Assembly: GCA_035268885.1 (NCBI GenBank)
Contig: DATFKA010000043.1
Coordinates: 58,826-122,825, forward strand
DNA length: 64,000 bases
Direction of reading: 5' to 3'
Source: DATFKA01 sp035268885
Lineage (GTDB): Bacteria; Bacteroidota; Bacteroidia; Chitinophagales; Saprospiraceae
Notes under the pieces: generated by a model
Seen by the model: only the letters and a program-made list of their open reading frames with translations
What the model was told of the DNA's origin: nothing
Database searches by the model: none
Program-made: the position numbers and the translations under genes
In this document: piece after piece, positions 61,701 to 64,000 of the stretch
Numbering within the stretch: position 1 is the first letter of the stretch
Layout: the number at the start of each line of letters is the position of its first letter

Positions 61701-62509
61701 ACCCATGGTTAAGGGCTTTCCCGGAAGTGAAAAATATCAATAATCTGGAACGCAGTGATTACGCTAATTTTGTCGGGGTTAAAATAGGAGATGTAAATAC
61801 TTCTGCTAAAGCTTACAATACCCAGGACCTGATACCGCGTCGGGTGGTGGATGTATTGAATATTCAAACGGAAGAAGTAGATATGGTGGCGGGTAATACG
61901 TACAACCTTAGTTTCCGGGCGGATCTAAGTCAGGTGGCTGGATACCAGTTCACCCTAGAATTGGATAAGGACTATGTACAGATGGTAGATATCGAAGAGG
62001 GGATTGCCAAGACAGAAAACTTTGGTGTCTTTGCGGAATCTGGGCTTATTACGACCAGTTTCCACCGCAATACCACGCAAGCAATCGACGGGGAGGTCTT
62101 ATTCCGTCTTCGGGTACAAAGCAAAACAGCAGCTAAACTGAGTGAAGTGATTCGCCTGACTTCTCGCTACACCAGTGCGGAGGCTTACAATGTGAATGAC
62201 GAAGATATGAATGTACAATTGGTGATGGACGACAAGCAGGTGGGTAACGATTTTGCTTTAGACCAAAACGTACCTAACCCCTTTGACGCCGAGACTAAAA
62301 TTAGTTTTCAGTTGCCAGAAGCGATGGAAGCCGTACTCGAATTTAAAGACATTTCGGGTCGAACGACTCTTATCCGTGAAGGAGATTTCACTCAGGGGTA
62401 TAATGAGATTCGTTTAAGGGCAGACGAACTGCCCGCCGCGGGCGTGTACTTCTATACTCTACACGCTGGTAAATTCACAGCTACCCGAAAAATGATCTTG
62501 TTTAAGTAG
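55784..62509 (+). CDS. Giant T9SS-secreted protein with HYR, dockerin-like and type A sorting domains
   Basis: The protein has 2241 residues. The signal peptide is near the start (LLLLGLLVGVLGYSQN). Three HYR-type repeats lie at about 200-450, each of the form CP...DNC...PVGTT-V-V-ATD (for example CPSTVTVNNASDQCGANVTF). A long Cys-rich region (450-1830) contains further DNC and ATD blocks. A carboxypeptidase-regulatory-like domain lies at about 1840-1895 (IEGVEVGLSGNESRTYMTD), then dockerin-like repeats (STFDLVLIQKHILG and SVTTLDLIQVRKLIL). The final ~90 residues are a T9SS type A sorting domain (FALDQNVPNPFDAETKISFQ ... AGVYFYTL ... TRKMILFK). It is secreted and probably held at the cell surface. 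It is 35 bases from the previous giant gene and ends at a strong terminator. Confidence 0.92.
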   Translation: MKKYFYKKRSFLLLLGLLVGVLGYSQNFPDTLPSLPAGKSVTITYQVQVDPNLPVSVTEVSEQDSVSYIDPNNFLAKLWSLSDDPATGAALDPTITSVIACDLIVTNCNSLTDPNYDFSDVPATAAERFADAGGMVNMAGDMPAPCGTVTITDDFVNPGECGGTALVTFTITDDKGTATTADDDVEMCSVMITVVDDEAPTFTCPEDMDIMTTGINGCEVDIPNFADLITDEDDNCDLGGNTIQQTIDPGLRTSNGNGAEFSIGLRLEDAEENTKNDCVVVLTVVDVDAPTANCPSTVTVNNASDQCGANVTFTIPAATDNCDASVDLSSSPSSGSYFAVGTTEVTVTATDDAGETDQCTFNVVVNDNQDPSITGCPGNIVNVNNDAGQCGAIVSWIAPTVSDNCPGATISPNINPGTFFPVGTTQVSYTATDAAGNSPADCTFSVTVEDTEAPVANCQTFDAQLSVATGEVTVLPSDIDNNSTDNCIITTYQIDGMASIDFTCADIGPQTVMLTVIDFAGLQSSCTANVNVQYSTFCPDPTIANSGGPTIADPCSCSATPGYFDEEVVITGTNPGEAWAIQTASGFIDPNDFPNEYSTGELFADNGDGTYSLVGMHESGVGYSLVAISPFYPNVELPISNTCYLPELANADTSICSNEYLGIVLDNVPPSVLADSFHVTSIDLGDAVQINGITANMGSTNADLLADMVFEYTGQGSTMVAITVVPYNEDNCPGEPLVIMVSVEKCPISCADGINVTLLSDCTFPLSIRNVALGQDIVNRVGYYILVDDGVFNGNIIDGIGTYNYAIFNRQNENVCWGTVTAEDKTPPTITCPDVTTIECFLVDAVLGNGGSLDNSDDDGVYTGEPTFSDNCSSISDYQWSDRVQLNDCEAPNYGRIFRRFMVEDEQGITASCEQTIVLTRITAADFSFANTAVPDETIFKLETVSDGNGVESSKWVHTLNTCDADATNPPATLYPAYVASNGETYYLNEVQCNLTTDVDSRQFLNVCADGSYKEERSISVFDWCAGTSMQAFEYVVKVGDFDGPELADDSCAEEITFINVETTERELNNGDYDHLTSCGMISTGPMNCTASINTSLSDLESRFGELFTDCGDIEISVEIFSYIAENIGGIRTGDSTWIDGEYTRNGEMFMGLPTGKHALVINATDGCYNSSDFILIFEVMDLVKPVMRCDDELRVTLVEGDEGLNIGGYANVTAIDVDEGSWDNCQLVSLKVRRDITNLEARADWETQNGNLEADADYTPWADLVEFFCADINLPVKVELQGTDAKGNTSICWLNVGVENGTNYSVFLEGGGEIACNEAFVPEDFYYVTTNGLGCFEADIQVDVDTFLDQCGFGYYEISISDNNTEATKNASFVDPDPVVVNVVPLHDYWVKFPQDDQYFCANEEATGVTVSDDVACDLLTVYEDDEIFRSVADPNACYKILRTYKVINWCEYDGESLPVVVSRDWDAHNASSCSASDRVDGDRSTLITGEYNLDPVEPDGDGIPGDEDIYVIIDIDNRVDGLATVYYDNDADPTNTSTADLFGDDDKTGASRFNEGYWWAVTREGAYCSNQTRSSWYDAGTDIDGNDFPDDDDDRYGSFGYWQYTQHIIVYDDSAPGAEIVLDEEICSLDNQDCDANVPFTINVQDACSTEGISVKAILNGLVELSLTGNANKTTFTGMIENGPIGEHTITVTVNDGCGNVTVVSVDLEIKDCKAPAPICHEDILVELMPVESDPTAAMAEVWATDLIASDIGDCSGQGPDLINGLPKVTTYSINRLDSAVSVEQIGLVFDCEDANDVVAIEIHAWDEVGNHDYCVTSVLVQDNNEICNPQVATGLIAGAISTEMSTPIEGVEVGLSGNESRTYMTDANGEFGFEELEEGYDYSVIPGKNVAHRNGVSTFDLVLIQKHILGTARLNSPYKIIAADANSSKSVTTLDLIQVRKLILNLQTEFPDNTSWRFIDADYNFPDPLNPWLRAFPEVKNINNLERSDYANFVGVKIGDVNTSAKAYNTQDLIPRRVVDVLNIQTEEVDMVAGNTYNLSFRADLSQVAGYQFTLELDKDYVQMVDIEEGIAKTENFGVFAESGLITTSFHRNTTQAIDGEVLFRLRVQSKTAAKLSEVIRLTSRYTSAEAYNVNDEDMNVQLVMDDKQVGNDFALDQNVPNPFDAETKISFQLPEAMEAVLEFKDISGRTTLIREGDFTQGYNEIRLRADELPAAGVYFYTLHAGKFTATRKMILFK

Positions 62510-62514
62510 ATAGG

Positions 62515-62547
62515 AAGGCAGACAACTCTTAGCGGGTTGTCTGCCTT
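62515..62547 (+). terminator. Terminator after the giant T9SS gene
   Basis: A perfect 12-bp stem (AAGGCAGACAAC / GTTGTCTGCCTT) with a 9-base loop lies 6 bases after the stop, followed by ATT. Confidence 0.88.
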
Positions 62548-62650
62548 ATTCTGGAAGCCCGCCTGATGCCCAGTGGCCAGAAACTTGCCGCTCCCCGTAA
62601 AGTAGGTACCGAAAGGCTGCATTTATTGACTGATCCTGGTTTCTGAGGTA

Positions 62651-63739
62651 CTAGTAGTCTCTACCTCCCTGTACGATCATAAATTCATTGATGTTTTCCA
62701 TGTCGATGGAACCGATGAGTTGGCCCTCTTCGAGAACAGGAAAAAAAGCATCTCTACGTCGACGGGCTTTGCGGTAAACTTCCGTTAATTTTTCTCCGGG
62801 GCTTACCGAAAGGAGATCTCTATCCATTAAGTCCTTAACTTGCAATTCCTTGTGTCCTTCTTTAAATGCCTGGATGATCTGACTGTGGTAGAGCACACCG
62901 ACCACCCGCTCTTCTTCGGTAACGATAAAATTGCGTTCGGTAGAAGCCAGTAAGACATCACCTACTTTTTGGAGATTATCCTCAGGATGCAGCAGTGTCA
63001 GCTTAGTCAGCATGGCATCATCGGCCTGAAATCCTCGTAGCATGGATAAATGCTGTACCATGGTGAATTCTCCGGAAGCACCAAAGAAAATAAAAATGGC
63101 GATTAGGATTAGAAAGGGATTGGAGAACAGGCCTAGTAAAAAGAAACCTACCGCCAATATCTGCCCCAAACTGGCGGCAATCTGGGTAGCCTTTACCCGA
63201 TCCATCGTAAAAGACAAGACGGCCCGCAATACCCGCCCACCATCCATAGGGAAAGCCGGAATAGCATTGAAGATAACAATAAGTATATTGGTGAAAAAGA
63301 GATAAAAAATAAAATTGTCGCCACTGATGGCACCAATGGTATCTGGGTTCTCCGGATCGATAAACTGATCAAGTGGCCCCACAAAGAAGTACAACAGCCC
63401 CGCAATAATAAGATTGACGGCCGGCCCGGCCAGGGCAACCAATAACTCCTGTTTGGGGTCCTCTGGCATTTTTTCCAGACTGGCGACGCCCCCAATGGGA
63501 AGCAGGGTGATCTTTTTGGTCTGAATCCCATACCGCCTGGCCGTCAGCGCATGTCCCAACTCATGTAGTACGATACAAAAGAAGATAACTAACATAAAAG
63601 TGATGGATAATAAGATGGTTTGCAGATCACTTCCCCGCTGGGATTCCATGATCACGATCCAGGCCACTAATAATAAAAAAGACCAATGTAGCCATACTTT
63701 GATACCCGCTAGTTTGCCGAGATTGAGTGCACCTTTCAT
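62651..63739 (-). CDS. M50-family site-2 protease with CBS domains
   Basis: The protein has 362 residues and about six transmembrane helices in the first 220. The zinc motif HELGH gives H59, E60 and H63 (IVLHELGHALTARRYG), and the third ligand region is FPMDGGRVLRAVLSF. Two CBS domains follow (about 235-362; ERNFIVTEEERVVGVLYHSQ, DLMDRDLLSVSPGEK, EGQLIGSIDMENINEFM). This is the SpoIVFB-like group of rhomboid-type intramembrane proteases that cut membrane-bound regulators, with the CBS part sensing nucleotides. The substrate here is unknown; an anti-sigma factor is a usual candidate, and one possible anti-sigma protein lies in this window at 5154, although far away. It converges on the giant T9SS gene. 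Confidence 0.93.
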   Translation of the reverse strand: MKGALNLGKLAGIKVWLHWSFLLLVAWIVIMESQRGSDLQTILLSITFMLVIFFCIVLHELGHALTARRYGIQTKKITLLPIGGVASLEKMPEDPKQELLVALAGPAVNLIIAGLLYFFVGPLDQFIDPENPDTIGAISGDNFIFYLFFTNILIVIFNAIPAFPMDGGRVLRAVLSFTMDRVKATQIAASLGQILAVGFFLLGLFSNPFLILIAIFIFFGASGEFTMVQHLSMLRGFQADDAMLTKLTLLHPEDNLQKVGDVLLASTERNFIVTEEERVVGVLYHSQIIQAFKEGHKELQVKDLMDRDLLSVSPGEKLTEVYRKARRRRDAFFPVLEEGQLIGSIDMENINEFMIVQGGRDY

Positions 63740-63819
63740 GAGATAGCAGTTTTGATTTTTCCAAAAGGAAAAAATAGAAGAAATACGTCAGGAATAGAAT
63801 GACATTTCTTTTGGTTAAT

Positions 63820-63982
63820 GAAGCGCTTTAAACTTTTTCAGTTCGCTGAGTCTTAAAGTCTTATAGAACCTGTACGGCAGCTAATTTTCGATCCGTAACT
63901 TTGGCTACGCATCTCAAATTGAGCTTTGCCAGAACCTACAAGCTTTTTAAGATCGCTTGAACCAAAAAGTTTAAACCGCTTC
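63820..63982 (-). mobile_element. MITE-like element, 163 bp, copy B (inverted relative to copy A)
   Basis: It is the reverse complement of the element at 44473-44635 with 5 differences in 163 bases. Ends are GAAGCGCTTTAAACTTTTT and the complement of GAAGCGGTTTAAACTTTTT. It lies 80 bases upstream of the site-2 protease gene start. No target-site duplication is evident. The rest of 63740-64000 shows nothing else. Confidence 0.85.
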
Positions 63983-64000
63983 CATAACAAGTTTAGGAAA

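Overview
This 64 kb window is chromosomal DNA of a marine-type Bacteroidota. It is most likely a member of the Saprospiria (Lewinella/Haliscomenobacter-like), an inference from gene content rather than a measured placement. Supporting signs are a SusC/SusD pair, type IX secretion C-terminal sorting domains (one type B, one type A), FG-GAP/ASPIC lipoproteins, an ECF sigma-TPR-CHAT locus, DUF1080 3-keto-glycoside hydrolases, and promoters of the Bacteroidota form (TTG, about 21 bases, TAnnTTTG). No rRNA, tRNA, CRISPR array, integrase or intact insertion sequence was recognised.

Layout. 1-4.4 kb: two tandem FG-GAP repeat surface proteins, the first cut by the window edge. 4.6-11.9 kb: an ECF sigma factor, a one-pass TPR membrane protein overlapping it, a large secreted TPR-CHAT caspase-like protein, a frameshifted TonB-plug protein and a T9SS type B protein. 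11.9-21.6 kb: a carbohydrate region with a beta-propeller/azurin protein, a PA14 lipoprotein, a DUF1080 hydrolase and a SusC/SusD pair behind a structured 5' leader. 22-27 kb: a hypothetical lipoprotein, then a tight vanadium-haloperoxidase-like / SLC13 transporter / M20 amidohydrolase operon. 27-32 kb: a sigma-54 activator without a recognisable HTH, a LOG protein, a PepSY protein and a rimK/AstE-like pair. 32-38 kb: dnaE, a GH13 lipoprotein and a hypothetical secreted protein. 38-47.6 kb: a four-TM coiled-coil protein of unknown function, two thioredoxin-fold proteins, a large zinc metalloprotease, a GMC oxidoreductase with its subunit-3 partner, and a small Tat-signal protein. 48-62.5 kb: three tandem tail-collar (MdpB-like) proteins, a GNAT acetyltransferase, a DUF6916-like protein and two giant secreted adhesin-like proteins. 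62.6-63.7 kb: an M50 site-2 protease with CBS domains.

How parts may work together (inference). The sigma/TPR/CHAT cluster looks like a cell-envelope signalling unit in which a periplasmic caspase-like protein could act on a membrane-bound sigma regulator. The GMC/subunit-3 pair together with the DUF1080 hydrolase, and possibly the propeller/azurin protein, could form an oxidative 3-keto-glycoside route fed by SusC/SusD. The collar cassette with the giant secreted proteins is the least explained block.

Two 163-bp MITE-like elements (44473-44635 and, inverted, 63820-63982) are about 97% identical, and more divergent relatives lie at 26996-27077 and 30036-30118.
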